Made by a program: the position numbers and the translations under genes. Under the pieces are notes generated by a model. It searched no databases. It saw only the letters and a program-made list of their open reading frames with translations, and was not told the DNA's origin. DNA of 64,000 bases from Apodospora peruviana (Eukaryota > Ascomycota > Sordariomycetes > Sordariales > Lasiosphaeriaceae), in contig JAUEDM010000010.1 in assembly GCA_033439685.1 (NCBI GenBank), positions 248,001 through 312,000 on the forward strand, written 5' to 3'. This document shows, one piece after another, positions 8,588-20,400 of this stretch (its first letter is position 1; each line of letters begins with the position of its first letter).

Positions 8588-11090
8588 TCATGAGACATCA
8601 GGTGATTCGATCGTTTGTGCCACGTATGGTTCCAAAAGGGAGATAACCTTGTCGGGCACGCCTGCTAACTCCAGAGCTTCATAGTATGATGCCCGTCTGC
8701 ACTCCTCCGAAAGTTTACCGCAGAATTCTTGAAAGGATGTCCGAACCTGCGGAGCGGTCGTAAAAGAATCTGGTAGGTGGCGTCGGTCCGATTCAACGGC
8801 TCTCACATTGAGATAATCGTGTACAGTGCGCCAGTACTGCCGAATCCAGGCCTGAGATAAAGAGTGAGCTGCCGGCCACGACCAAAACCTGGATTTCCGA
8901 GCCAAGTCGTTGGTCAACTCGCACATAGTGCACAATGCGAGGTGTCCCAGTATGATTGGGATCTGACTGTATCCCTGCGCGTCTTGAATAATCCTTGAGC
9001 AGGCTTATCGTCTCGTTCTGCTGATCCTCCTGTTCATCCTGCTCCTCCTGATCTTCTTCCTCTATCCGAAGCCCCATTTTCACGCGACAGGTGCAGAAGA
9101 GAGACCTGCGCTCACGCCAGGTTATCGCGGTCCAAATAGAAAATTGGGTTCCGGGTGCCGTCCCAGTGGACCGGCTGCAAGCTCTGAGACAGCCGTCGAT
9201 CAGCGCCATGGCCTTTTGGTAGTTTGGAGACACGCTGCCAAAAGTAGAATACTCGAGCACCTGAAGCAGTGGCAGCGCGATATGCGCGATGGTGAGTCTG
9301 TCGGACACCAGGCTCCAGGAGTTCTGAAGTAAATCCTTATCAGCAGCCAAGAGAATGCATTGCTGCGCGTGTGAAGTGAGCCGCGAATACTTTCTCCACG
9401 ACCAGAGGTCAAGTTTACGCTCCTCAACGCTATTTGCGTCCGAGGACGGGTCCGACCAACTGAGTAGCGGAGGGAGCATGTCTTGCTTCTCGAAGCTCGA
9501 GCTCACCAATCCCAGCAGACAGACCACCAATTTTTGCCGAAGGGCGATGTCTTGTTCGAGGCGTTGGCATGCCCAGTACTGGACTAGGGGGTGCATGTAC
9601 AAGGACTCGCTCGCGGTCTGGTATTTGACAAAGCCAAACCTCTGCAACTCCCTCCTGGCACCCACAATTTGTTGCTCGCTCTTCAAGATTTCATGTAGCT
9701 CGCGGGGGATCCAGCCTTGACCTGTGGCAGAGGCTCGAAATTTTCGCTGCGAGTCCAGAAGTACTGGCCACGGAAGCAGCTTTTGAGGATACTGGTGGGG
9801 ATGTCGTCCGCCTCCAGCAAGGAAAGGAGGAGCAAAAGTGCCGCAGCTTGTGGAGTGGTCCTTGACACTTCCGTAAAGGAGATATTCCACGTCGTCATGA
9901 CGCTCTGACGACCCATGCCGTTGTAGCGTGTTGACGGGTACATATCGAGGTACGTCGACTTGGCGACCTTGTATAGCTCGTGATACTGGGCCACAGTGAG
10001 GTTGACTGCACGCATATATGATGCAGCTTGGTCGACTGCGAGCGCAAGGTGCCCCAGATCATTCAAAAGATCCAACGTTGCCTCATTCTCGGAACGCGTG
10101 GAGCCCGCGATGACCTTGATAAGCGCGGTACTTTCCGCATTAGTCATGTCAGCTACCTCGATGGTGTGCCACTGCGACCCAACCTCGTCGTTCCTGCTGG
10201 TGATAAGGATCGAGCCTTTCATGTTTGCCCTAAGGACTTCATCGTGGAGCTTATCAAGGACAACTGCGTCGTCCAGATTGTCGATCACTAGCAACCACCC
10301 GGTGTTGTCTTGGAGCCACTCCGAGGCAATGTCGGGCACATCGGAACCTGTGGAGGTTGGCACGCCGGCGAGCCGCAACATCCGGGCAAGGCCGGCGAGA
10401 AGTTTGGCCCAGCTGTCTCCGCTCAGCCACAAGATCGACTGGTAGGATCTTTGGCTCTCCAGGACAAAGTGAAGGGCGAGCTAAGTCTTTCCTGATCCCC
10501 CAAGGCCCCACAATGCTACCCGGGACGAGGAGTCATGGTCAGCTCGCAGGGTGCACAAGAGCTGGCTCTCCAGTTCTGGCCTCGACACGTAGTTCATGTT
10601 GACATCCATCGGAACATCAAACAACCCTTGTTGTCGTTGTCGGTGCGGGCCATGATGTCCGGCGTCTGGGGAACCCGGGTGCTCCCACTGCCACGAATCT
10701 CTGCTCTCAACCGACGTACCGCATTCGCCTTGCCCTAGTTGGTGTAGAAAGGCACTTGTATAAGGGCATACACATTCCTTCTTACGGAAGTAAAGGGGGG
10801 TTTCTTACCTCGCCGTAGATAGTTGGAATGAACACACCAAAGATGCCTAGGAGAAAGTAGGCCCAGTCCTCCTGTCGCTTTGTCCTTCGTGTCTCGGCCC
10901 ATTTGAATCGTTCCTCGACGGAAAAGGTGTCAAGGGGTTCTCCGCAGAGCGCTGAGACTGCAATACCGGTTATTTCATGGATATGTGCTTGCAGAGATCG
11001 CTTATCCCCGAGAAGCACCCATTCCTTGGTGAAGAACTGAACAACTGACGGAGCGAGCAACTCCTGAATAAACCATATCTCCTTGGTTCA
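8588..11090 (-). pseudogene. HET-NB-ARC (NLR-like) allorecognition gene, inactivated
   Basis: Reading downstream on the minus strand, the pieces are as follows. First is the C-terminal half of a HET domain (ELLAPSVVQFFTKEW, 11075-10809). Next comes an intron (10808-10735; GTAAGA donor, AACTAG acceptor) into GEGKANAVRRLRAEI, the usual HET end. Then comes an NB-ARC domain with P-loop GLGGSGKT, Walker B WLLVIDNLDD, GSILITSRN and LGHLALAVDQAA, then a winged-helix-like HPLVQYWACQRL region and an alpha-helical tail ending at 8588. Lesions are frameshifts near 10628, 9722 and 8992 and an amber codon (10481-10483) directly after the P-loop, where family members usually have Gln. The HET N-terminal half is missing: homology stops near 11090. 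HET-STAND proteins trigger incompatibility cell death in filamentous fungi. Confidence 0.8.
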
Positions 11091-11699
11091 AAGGACGCCA
11101 AATTCGGTGGGTTGTGCTGCCAAAAATGGACGTTTTTGAACCAAACCAAACGAGCAAGATGCTAGAGTACGGATGGTACTCATGTTTTGGCCCTCTGTCA
11201 TGAAACGCCGTTCACGAACAAAGGGTCAGATTTTCAGCCAACCCTTTCGAGCGGCGCACTTAGCTATATTTAGTATCAGCAGAAGGCGACTTAGCGTGTC
11301 TCGTCTGCGCCATCTTGGTTGGATAAGAGACCGTAGTGGCGTTACGCCTCAAACACGCAAGTAGACGGTCGCTGGCAGTTTGCTGGGATTTAGGAATTTT
11401 CAGCCATAGCACTTTCCTGAATTCGATGCGTCAAGCAATATGGAATTGTTGGTGATGCAGACATTAAGTCAAATTTGAATGTTGGTTGCAAGATGCATTC
11501 GTCGTTGCACGGATGCAGATTGATTGGGCAATATCACAACGAACAAAACATGCGGCCCGTGATCATTTAACGTACGTGATAAGCGAGCGCCGCAGACAAG
11601 CGAGCGCCGATGTCGGGCATGAATACTCATATCATCGACTGAGATCGATCTTTTTATCGCAAATTTAAGGGGAGGTAGTCCTTTAAGAAGGTTGTACCT
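11091..11699. other. Junction between HET remnant and LINE
   Basis: No gene is seen. HET homology ends within the first bases, and the LINE 5' leader occupies an undefined right-hand part. The exact 5' end of the element and its target-site duplication could not be found by eye. Confidence 0.35.
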
Positions 11700-11719
11700 C
11701 CCTGCAGATTAGCGCCAAC

Positions 11720-13088
11720 ATGGCGGCGACGCAGGGCGAAATCATGGTCAACACGTCCGACCAGCTAACGCCGCCCCGACGACCAACGCGCAACGCGAAA
11801 CCGAGCGCGAAAGTACGCGAAGCCATGCAATCGCTCGAAGATGCGACAACTACATCAACAAGAAATAGCAGCGACACCATGCGGCCCGCGACATCGAAGA
11901 CGACACGTATACTGGGAGGCGAGAACGGAACGAACAACGTGGGAGAGACAGGAAAGTCGGCGCTTCAGAAGCTCCTGGAGGCGATCAATGAACAACGAGA
12001 CGAGATGCGCAATATAGTTAAAGGGCAAGGAAATACAATCCGCGAACTTTGCGCAGTGGTGACCAGACAGCAAAACACGATTAAAGAACTGAACCGTCAG
12101 CTACGTCAGGTAGAAAACGCGCTGGCAGACACCAAGGCCCAGTTATCGGAGGAATTACGACACGTCCGAGACCAGATGGAGGTCCTCGCTCGCAACCCGG
12201 CCGTTTCTACTTCAGCCGAAACGAGCCCCAGGGCGTCGTACGCCGATGTTGCCCGGACGCCACCGGCGAGCCAACCTAGCGGGTTACGCACTCTTTCTCT
12301 ATCGAATACAATGCCTACAACCGTTACGAACAACCTGTTCTGTACTGTCGATATATCCAGAGTGGAGGAAAGCGAAAAGGGAAAGGTCCAGGTGGCAGAG
12401 ATCAGGAAGGCAATAGAGACAGAAATCCAAACTTGTGAGAATCAGGGAAACTGGCGCTGTGCAGCAGTAGTGAGGGAAGCCCGGAACCCGGATCGGTTAA
12501 AATAATCTGCAGAGACGAAAATGAGATGCAGATTGTCAAGGACGCAGCACAGAAGATTCCGGTCCCTGGAGTGCGGGTACTCAGAGACCAACTGTACCCG
12601 ATCAGAGTCGACAACGCCAACCGAGCTGCAGCCTCGATACGGACGGGAATATCCTCCCTGGAGCAACAGAAGCGCTAGGAGCAGAGAACGAAGTCAATAT
12701 CGCAAAGATTGTCTGGCTTAGCAGAAAGGACATAGGCAAAGCATATGGTTCGATGGTCGTCTATGTCACGAAGGGCAGCGATGCCAGACGGCTCTTAGAC
12801 AGCCATTACTTCCACTTAGCGGGAGAATCTGCTTATACATCCGTGTTTACTCCCCAAGTTGGCCCAACCCAGTGCTACAACTGTCAGGAGATAGGCCATA
12901 AGGCCTTCGCCTGTAAGAACCCGCAGACATGCGCCAGGTGTGCAGCACAGGGGCATCACCACAAGACCTGTCAAAGCGCGGTATTGAAATGCGTGTTGTG
13001 CAAAGGACCGCACAAGTCCTTCAACAAGAACTGTCGAGTGCGCTGGCTACATAATGGAACCCAGAAGGCTCGAGATCGTTCAGCTTAA
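11720..13088 (+). pseudogene. LINE ORF1 (nucleic-acid-binding, zinc knuckles), frameshifted
   Basis: The ATG at 11720 opens 261 codons. They comprise a basic, Thr/Ser-rich N-terminus, a heptad-like coiled coil (about residues 75-155) and a Pro/Ser linker. The frame ends at 12505, and coding continuity resumes in another frame (KIICRDENEMQIV), with a further shift near 12650. The last part (12753-13088) contains three zinc-knuckle-type clusters: CYNCQEIGHKAFAC, CARCAAQGHHHKTC and CVLCKGPHKSFNKNC. This matches the RNA-chaperone ORF1 of Tad-like elements. It overlaps the start of ORF2 by about 35 bp. Confidence 0.8.
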
Positions 13089-16000
13089 TGTTCACAAACG
13101 GAGCGAGGTGCAGCAGAGTCTGCTGAACGATGAGAGGCTCAAGCGATATGCAGCGTTAATAATCGCTGAACCATATGCAAGACTGATTGACGACTCAGTA
13201 GTGACGGTCCCGATGGGTCACCACAATTGGACGAAGCTGATCCCAACGACGAGACGAGACTCTATTTGGCCAATTCGAAGCATGCTATGGATACGAAGCG
13301 ATATGGAAGCCGAGCAGATTCCAGTGCCTTCGGCAGACCTTACTGCAGCACGGATCCAGCTGCATGACCGGGCAGTATTGGTAGTATCAGTCTACGTGGA
13401 GGGTGGCAATAATGAAGCATTAGAAGCAGCGGTGAGAGAACTCGACCAGATAATTAGGAGGTTTCGAGATGGGGGAGGCACTAGAACGGACGTCATCCTA
13501 GCAGGGGATTTCAACCGCCACGACCAGCTCTGGGGAGGGGACGATGTTTCGCCATTAAGACAAGGGGAAGGAGATCTTATCATCAACCTTATGGACGAGC
13601 ATTCCCTCTGCAGACTCCTCCCAAGAGGAACGAAGACATGGCAGTCAGGTAACGCAGAAAGTACGATCGACCTGGTGCTAGCCTCGGCAGAACTTGCAGA
13701 CCAGCTACTCAGTTGCTCGATTCATCCTTGTGACCATGGTTCAGACCACCGAGCGATCGAGACAGCATTCGACATCGCAGTAGAAGATCGACGAGTGGAG
13801 ACGAGGTTCCTCTTCAAAAATGATCCTTGGGCGGACATCAGAACCAAGGTGGCATCCGACCTTGAATATGTGCCTTGGGGCGGCAGCGTTCAACAGCAGA
13901 CAGACCGACTAATGGCAGTGGTGAACGAGGCAGTCTTTAACCTAACACCCACAGCCAAGCCTTCACCGTACGCCAAGAGGTGGTGGACGGCAGACCTGAC
14001 ACAGCTGCGCCAAATTATACACGTTCTGGAGAAACCAGGCAAGAGCTCGACAGAGGAAAGGCCAAACAGCACCAGATTTGGAACAGCGAGCAAAGACTGC
14101 CGCAAAAGAGTATCACGATGCAATCCGCAAACAGAAAAGCTTGCATTGGAACGACTTTCTAGCCGACGATGCTAACATCTGGCAAGCAACGAAATATCTG
14201 CAAACTGGGAGCAGCGTAATGGGCGACAAAATACCCCCGCTGACACGAAATGACGGCACTGTTACAGAGAGCAAAGCAGCCCAAGCACACGAGCTCCTAG
14301 CTACGTTCTTCCCACCTCTGCCGGCAAGAATCGAAGACGAGGGACAACTACCTCTGCGGACACCAGTGCAAATGCCAGACCTGACGATGGAAGAGGTGGA
14401 AGCAAAGGTCCTGTCTGCCAAACCATCGAAGGCGCCGGGGGAAGATGGCCTACCAGCAATGGTGTGAAAACAGCTCTGGCCAGCAGTGAAGGACAGAGTG
14501 CTCTACTTGTTCCAGACCTCGCTTCGAGATGGCGACATTCCTAGCCAGTGGAAGAACGCCAAGATTATCCCACTAAAAAAGCCGGGGAAGAGTGACTATA
14601 CTCTAGCCAAATCGTGGAGACTCATCTCCTTGCTCTCTACGCTAGGCAAGGTGCTGGAGGCAGTCGTTGCGGAACGCATATCATACACCGTGGAGACTTT
14701 TGGTCTTCTACCTGCTAACCACTTTAGGGCTAGAAAGAGACGTTCAACCGAACAGGCCCTCCTCCTGTTGAAAGAACAGATCTACAAAGCGTGGAGGTGC
14801 AGTAAAGTACTCAGCCTGATTAGCTTTGACATAAAGGGGCATATAACGGGGTCTTCAAGGACAGGCTCCTTCAGAGACTTCGATCAAGAGGTATACCAGA
14901 AATCCTGGTTAGTTGGATTGATGCCTTCTGTTCCAGGCGTACAGCGACCATTGTCGTAAACGGACTTACGTCTGAAAGACAAGAGTTGCCTCAAGCAGGT
15001 CTCCCGCAAGGATCGCCGCTGTCCCCAATATTGTTCCTCTTCTTCAACGCAGATCTAGTTTAACATAAAATTGATGCGAATGGAGGGGCAATAGCCTTTA
15101 TTGACGACTACAGAGCCTGGGTGACAGGTCCTTCAGCAGAATCCAACCGTGCAGGCATCCAAGCTATTATATAAAGAGCCCTAGATTGGGAACGTCGGAG
15201 TGGTGCCCAGTTCGAAGGCGAAAAGTCAGCCATCATACACTTTACCAGGACCAAGGCACGATCTTCGGAGGCTCCGTATACTATCAAAGGAGAGATAGTC
15301 AAACCCAAAGACAGTGCAAAGATCCTGGGAATTATTATGGCCTGCGAACTCCGCTATAAGCAGCATATGGCCAGGACAGCAGCCAAGGGTCTTGCAGCGG
15401 CCTTAGCTTTGAAGAGATTGAAGATGCTCTCTCCACGGACAGCAAGACAGCTATTCACGGCGACGGTCGCCCCTGTCATGGATTACGCTGCAAACGTCTG
15501 GATGCACGCGTGCGGGGAAAAGGCACTGAGTTGGTTAAACAGGGCACAGAAGATCGGGGCTTTGGCTATCACAGGGGCTTTTCGAACAGTAGCAACGGCT
15601 GTGGCAGAAGCGGAAGCCAGCATTCCTTCGATACGAGAACGTCATGCTCAGGGGGCAGCTAGATTACGTATCAATACCCATACACTGCCCGGAACACATC
15701 CATTCGCATTGAAGAAAATCCGAATAACCGTGCAATTTGTCTCCCCACTTCAGAGAATCGCCCAATTAATGGAAGGAGTATGTGTCGATCGGATGGAGAC
15801 TATCAGAGTACGCCATCCCGCCTTGGGAGCCACGTTTACAGATAAGATATGAACAAGACCGGAAGAAGGCAGCCGAAGTAGTGAGCAAAGCAACAGGCAT
15901 TGTGATCGCTACTGGCGTGTCTGTAAAGAGAGGCATGGTTGGTATGGGCAGCTGTGTACGGGACACCCTCTTCCCTAGGACGGATAAAGCAGCGACAAAA

Positions 16001-16830
16001 CAGGCGGTAACCATTGGAACAAGGGAAGAGCAGAATCCGTATACCGCAGAATTACTGGCTATAGCAGCGGCCTTGCAGAACGTGTCACCGACCGTCTGTC
16101 ACAGACACATCACAATTTTCACAAGGAACCAATCGGCGCTGAGAGCAATTGGTAAACCGCAGCAGCAGTCAGGTCAAGCCACAATACGACAAATATACGA
16201 GTCGACCAAACTGCTGAACCAAAGAGGTAACTCAGTGGTCTTCCAGTGGGTACCAACAGACAGTGACTTTTCACTGGGATCTGAAGCAAAAGCAGCAGCA
16301 CAAAGGGCAACAAAGCGAGGGCATGCACCATACCTCCACGTACAGCAGGCCAAGTCAACTGCCATTAGACTAGCAACGACCAAGCAACAGCGAACAAGGC
16401 TCCCGGAAGGGGTGGGCAAGTTCTCAAAGACCATCGATATGGCGCTCCCGGGCAGACACACTCACGACCTGTACGACAAGCTGAAGCGAAAAGAGGCCTG
16501 TATACTGGCACAACTCCGGAAGTATGGCAAAATTGAACGGATTTTTATATAAAATTGGGCTGCTGAATCCGACCCATGCGATTGCGGTCACGCAAGGAAA
16601 CAGTGGATCACTTTCTGCTACGATGCGTAAGGTGGACAGCTTTACGAGAAGGTATGCTTCAATGTACAACAACAAGACAGGGAAGTCTCTCGTTCTATCT
16701 GGGAGGAAAAGCGCCATCAGACCTCAAGAAATTGTCACCAGATATGAAGGCGGTTCGGGCAATGATCAAGTACGCCATGTCAACGGGAAGATTGGATTTG
16801 GATGTGAAGAGAATAGATCGATCGCAGTAA
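13054..16830 (+). pseudogene. LINE ORF2 (endonuclease, reverse transcriptase, RNase H), broken
   Basis: From the ATG at 13054: an endonuclease domain with IIAEPYA, LAGDFNRHD and GSDHRAI; a reverse transcriptase with SKAPGEDGLP, LPQAGLPQGSPLSP and the catalytic box AFIDDY (about 15096-15110); RNase H (EEQNPYTAELLAI, FQWVPTDSD); and a terminal zinc motif CDCGHARKTVDHFLLRC near 16580-16640. Stops lie at 14465-14467 (TGA), 15061-15063 (TAA) and 15172-15174 (TAA). Frame changes occur near 14075, 14838 (one missing G in a G-run) and 15790-15850. The two TAA codons fit CAA-to-TAA changes as RIP would make. Confidence 0.85.
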
Positions 16831-17094
16831 GACAACTCGACCAAGGGGCCCACGTAGCCTCAAACCAGTAGATCCTGCTTTAGCTGCTGAAGATAGGACG
16901 CTAAACGCTTGTAGAATATAACCTTCCAGGCGATCTGCTAATAACACGACAAGAGGCATCGGATGGTCTAAAGATGAAAAAGTAGAGGGCTTGGACGAGG
17001 CAATGGTAGAAGCATATGAACTGAATGTAGTTAGCGTGCATAGGCCATTTAGGCTTAGTGCCTCCGGGCGAAATAAATTCCATCCATCCATCCA

Positions 17095-17402
17095 GCGCAC
17101 TGCAATTTGCTCTCTTTCTTCTTTTCTTCTTCGTCTTATTATTTTCGTAGCATACCATAGATCATCGGAGCTTTTGACCCTACTTCTTAGTGGCACGTGA
17201 CACAACCCCGCGGATTGGGTTGGCGGCCTGATTGTTTGCTACTGGCGGTTGGGCAGCTTCATCTCCTTTCCCCGCTAAATGGTTTTCGACAAAAGACAAC
17301 AATCACGATTTTATGTCACTCTCTTGAGCTCAGCCCTATAGAGGACAGCACGATTATTACTTGCCGGTCGCAGGTGTTGTGCTGCCGTCGTTTCCCGGTA
17401 CA
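17095..17402. other. Promoter region of the NWD gene
   Basis: The LINE tail ends at 17094. The rest is CT-rich leader DNA up to the start codon at 17403, so the LINE sits only about 310 bp upstream of that gene and may bound its promoter. Confidence 0.4.
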
Positions 17403-20400
17403 ATGGAGGGGCTTGGGGCCGCCGCAAGCGTCATCGCGGTCGTCGAGCTGGCCGCTAAGGTTGCCTCTATCTGTCTCGAATATTCCTCCGCCGTCAAGAA
17501 CGCCAAGTCCGACATCGAGCGCCTGCGAAAACATACCGACAGCCTGAAGATAACCGTTTATGGCGCGCAAAAGCTTCTCCAGGGTCGAGATGGAGCTCAG
17601 CTCGAGACGTCGCGAAAGCTGCACCAAGCCATAGCCGACACGTACACACAGCTTGACGATATTGCTACGAAGCTGGAAGCGAAATTATATACGGGTCGCA
17701 CAGAAAAGGCGATGAGACGCGTGGGGCTGCGTGCCTTGAAGTGGCCGTTTAAGAGCAAGGACGTGGACAAGATCATTGCGAACCTTCAGCAAAACCAGGC
17801 CTCCTTTACGGCCGCCCTTCAGATTGATCAAATGTAACTCTACCTCAGCTGTATTACCTACCTTTTATCAACAGCTAATCTCAAGCCCCTAGCGCCGAGA
17901 TTTTCGATATCAGCCGTAAAATCGATTTACCAAAGCTGCCGGTCGTAACTGGTGCAGCCTTCGACTCGCAAACCAACGAGCACGACCCCAAATGCCATCC
18001 CGATACCCGCGTTGACCTTCTCGCTGAGATCGACAGGTGGATTGAAGACACCGATGCAAAATGCATCTTCTGGCTATGCGGCATGGCGGGCACCGGCAAA
18101 TCTACAATATCTTGCACCGTGGCTGGCCGTCTCTCCGAGAAAGGCGTGCCTGTTGCCAGTTTTCTCTTCAAGAAGGGCGATGGCGACCGTGGTAGAGCAG
18201 CCAAGTTCTTTACGACAATCACAACTCAGCTCGTCCACCGATTGCCTTTCTTGACCCCGCACGTTAGGAATGCGATCGAAAGCAACCCAGAAATTGCCGA
18301 TAAGAACAAGGGAGAACAGTTCCAGAAGCTCATCTTGGAGCCGCTCAACAAGTGTAAAGACAACCCTCACATGCCCGCACTGGTTTCAGTGGTGATTGAT
18401 GCTCTCGACGAGTGCGACCAGGAGGAGGATGCGGTAGCAATCATCCGTATTTTATCCAAAGCCAAAGAGGCAACTTCTGTTTCCCTGAGATTCTTTGTCA
18501 CCAGCAGACCCGAGCTGCCCATTCGCAACGGTTTCGGCGAAATTCAGGGCGAATATCAAGACGTATCTCTTCACCGCATACCGGAGTCAACTGTGAAATC
18601 CGATATATCCGCATTCCTGCGACACGAACTCGCGAGGATCAGAGATAGATATAATAGCCAAGCTCCAGAAGGCTTAGAACTGCTACCAAGTTGGCCTAGC
18701 GAAGATATCATCTACGTTCTCGCTCAGATGGCCGTCCCATTATTCATTTTTGCCGCAACAATCTGTCGTTTTGTGGACGATAAAGGAAGGTCGAACCCAA
18801 CGAAAAGGCTGAAAAAAGTCCTGGAGTACCGGACCGCAACCCACGATTCCAGGTTTGACAAGCTCGACGCCACGTATCTCCCAGTTCTCAACCAACTCAT
18901 TTCTGGACGTACCAATGAGGAGAAGGCTGGCTTGCTAGCTGAGTTCCAAAATATTGTTGGCCCTATCATACTCCTTGCTCAACCTCTCCCAGTGCGGTCA
19001 CTCGCCCTACTTCTCAACGTTGGAGTCGAAGACGTGCATGATCAGCTCAATTCGCTCCACTCCGTTCTGGATATTCCCTCCCATATCGATGCCCCGGTCA
19101 GACTCTTTCACTTGTCGTTCCGCGACTTCCTTGTTGACCGGACCAAACGTACCACGAACGACTTTTGGATCGACGAGACAAAATATCACAAGACGCTTAC
19201 GAAGCGATGTATCCAAGTTATGGAACAGCATCTCAAAAGAGATATCTGCGGGCTACAAGTGCCGGGAAAGTTCCGATCAGAGGTAGACCAGCAGACGATA
19301 GACGACAGCCTACCCCCGGAAGTTCAGTACGCTTGTCTGTACTGGGTCCACCACTTGAAGGAGAGCGACGAGAGCGTACAGGATGGTGGCCCAGTCTACA
19401 ACTTCTTAACGAGCCATCTCCTTCACTGGCTTGAAGCGCTTGGCCTTATAGGTCGTATCTCGGAGAGTATCGGCATGGTAGACGATTTGTTAGCCCTTAG
19501 TGTATGTTTCGCCCTTGCCCACTGTCCCGAACATACTAACATCGCTTTTCAGTCTGCAGACGCCTTTGAGATATCAGGATTTCTCCGCGATATAAGAAGG
19601 GTCATTCTAAGCAGTCGGTCAATCATCGATATAGCACCTCTTCAAGTATACGCTTCAGCACTTGTGTTCAGCCCGACCCGCAGTATAACCAGAGATCTAT
19701 TTAAGCAAGAAGAACTAAAGTGGATTACTTCCGGGCCAGTTGTAGAAGATAATTGGAATGCGTGCCGACAGACGTTAGAAGGGCATAGCGATTACGTCAT
19801 GTCCGTCGCGTTCTCTCCCGACTCGAACCTCGTTGTATCCGGGTCAGATGACCAGACCGTCAAGATCTGGGATGTCGCGACGGGCGCTTGCACACAGACG
19901 TTAGAAGGACATAGCCAGTACGTCATGTCCGTCGCGTTCTCTCCCGACTCGAACCTTGTTGTATCCGGGTCAGCTGACCAGACCGTCAAGATCTGGGATG
20001 TCGCGACGGGCGCTTGCACACAGACGTTAGAAGGGCATAGCAGTACCGTCAGGTCCGTCGCGTTCTCTCCCGACTCGAACCTCGTTGTATCCGGGTCAGC
20101 GGACCAGACCGTCAAGATCTGGGATGTCGTGACGGGCGCTTGCACACAGACATTAGAAGGGCATAGCGGTTCCGTCATGTCCGTCGCGTTCTCTCCCGAC
20201 TCGAGCCTCGTTGTATCCGGGTCAGATGACCAGACCGTCAAGATCTGGGATGTCGCGACGGGCGCTTGCACACAGACGTTAGAAGGGCATAGCGGTACCG
20301 TCAGGTCTGTCGCGTTCTCTCCCGACTCGAACCTCGTTGTATCCGGGTCAACGGACCAGACCGTCAAGATCTGGGATGTCGCGACGGGCGCTTGCACACA

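Larger units (their letters stand above)
11700..17094 (+). mobile_element. Full-size but dead Tad-like LINE retrotransposon
   Basis: The element has the two-ORF order of fungal Tad-clade LINEs: ORF1 with a coiled coil and CCHC knuckles, then ORF2 with apurinic-type endonuclease, reverse transcriptase, RNase H and a C-terminal zinc motif. The 3' UTR ends with AAATAAAT followed by four copies of TCCA (17079-17094), a tandem tail typical of these elements. The 5' boundary is approximate. Both ORFs carry frameshifts and ORF2 carries three stops, so it cannot move on its own. It separates the HET-NB-ARC pseudogene from the NWD gene. Confidence 0.85.
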
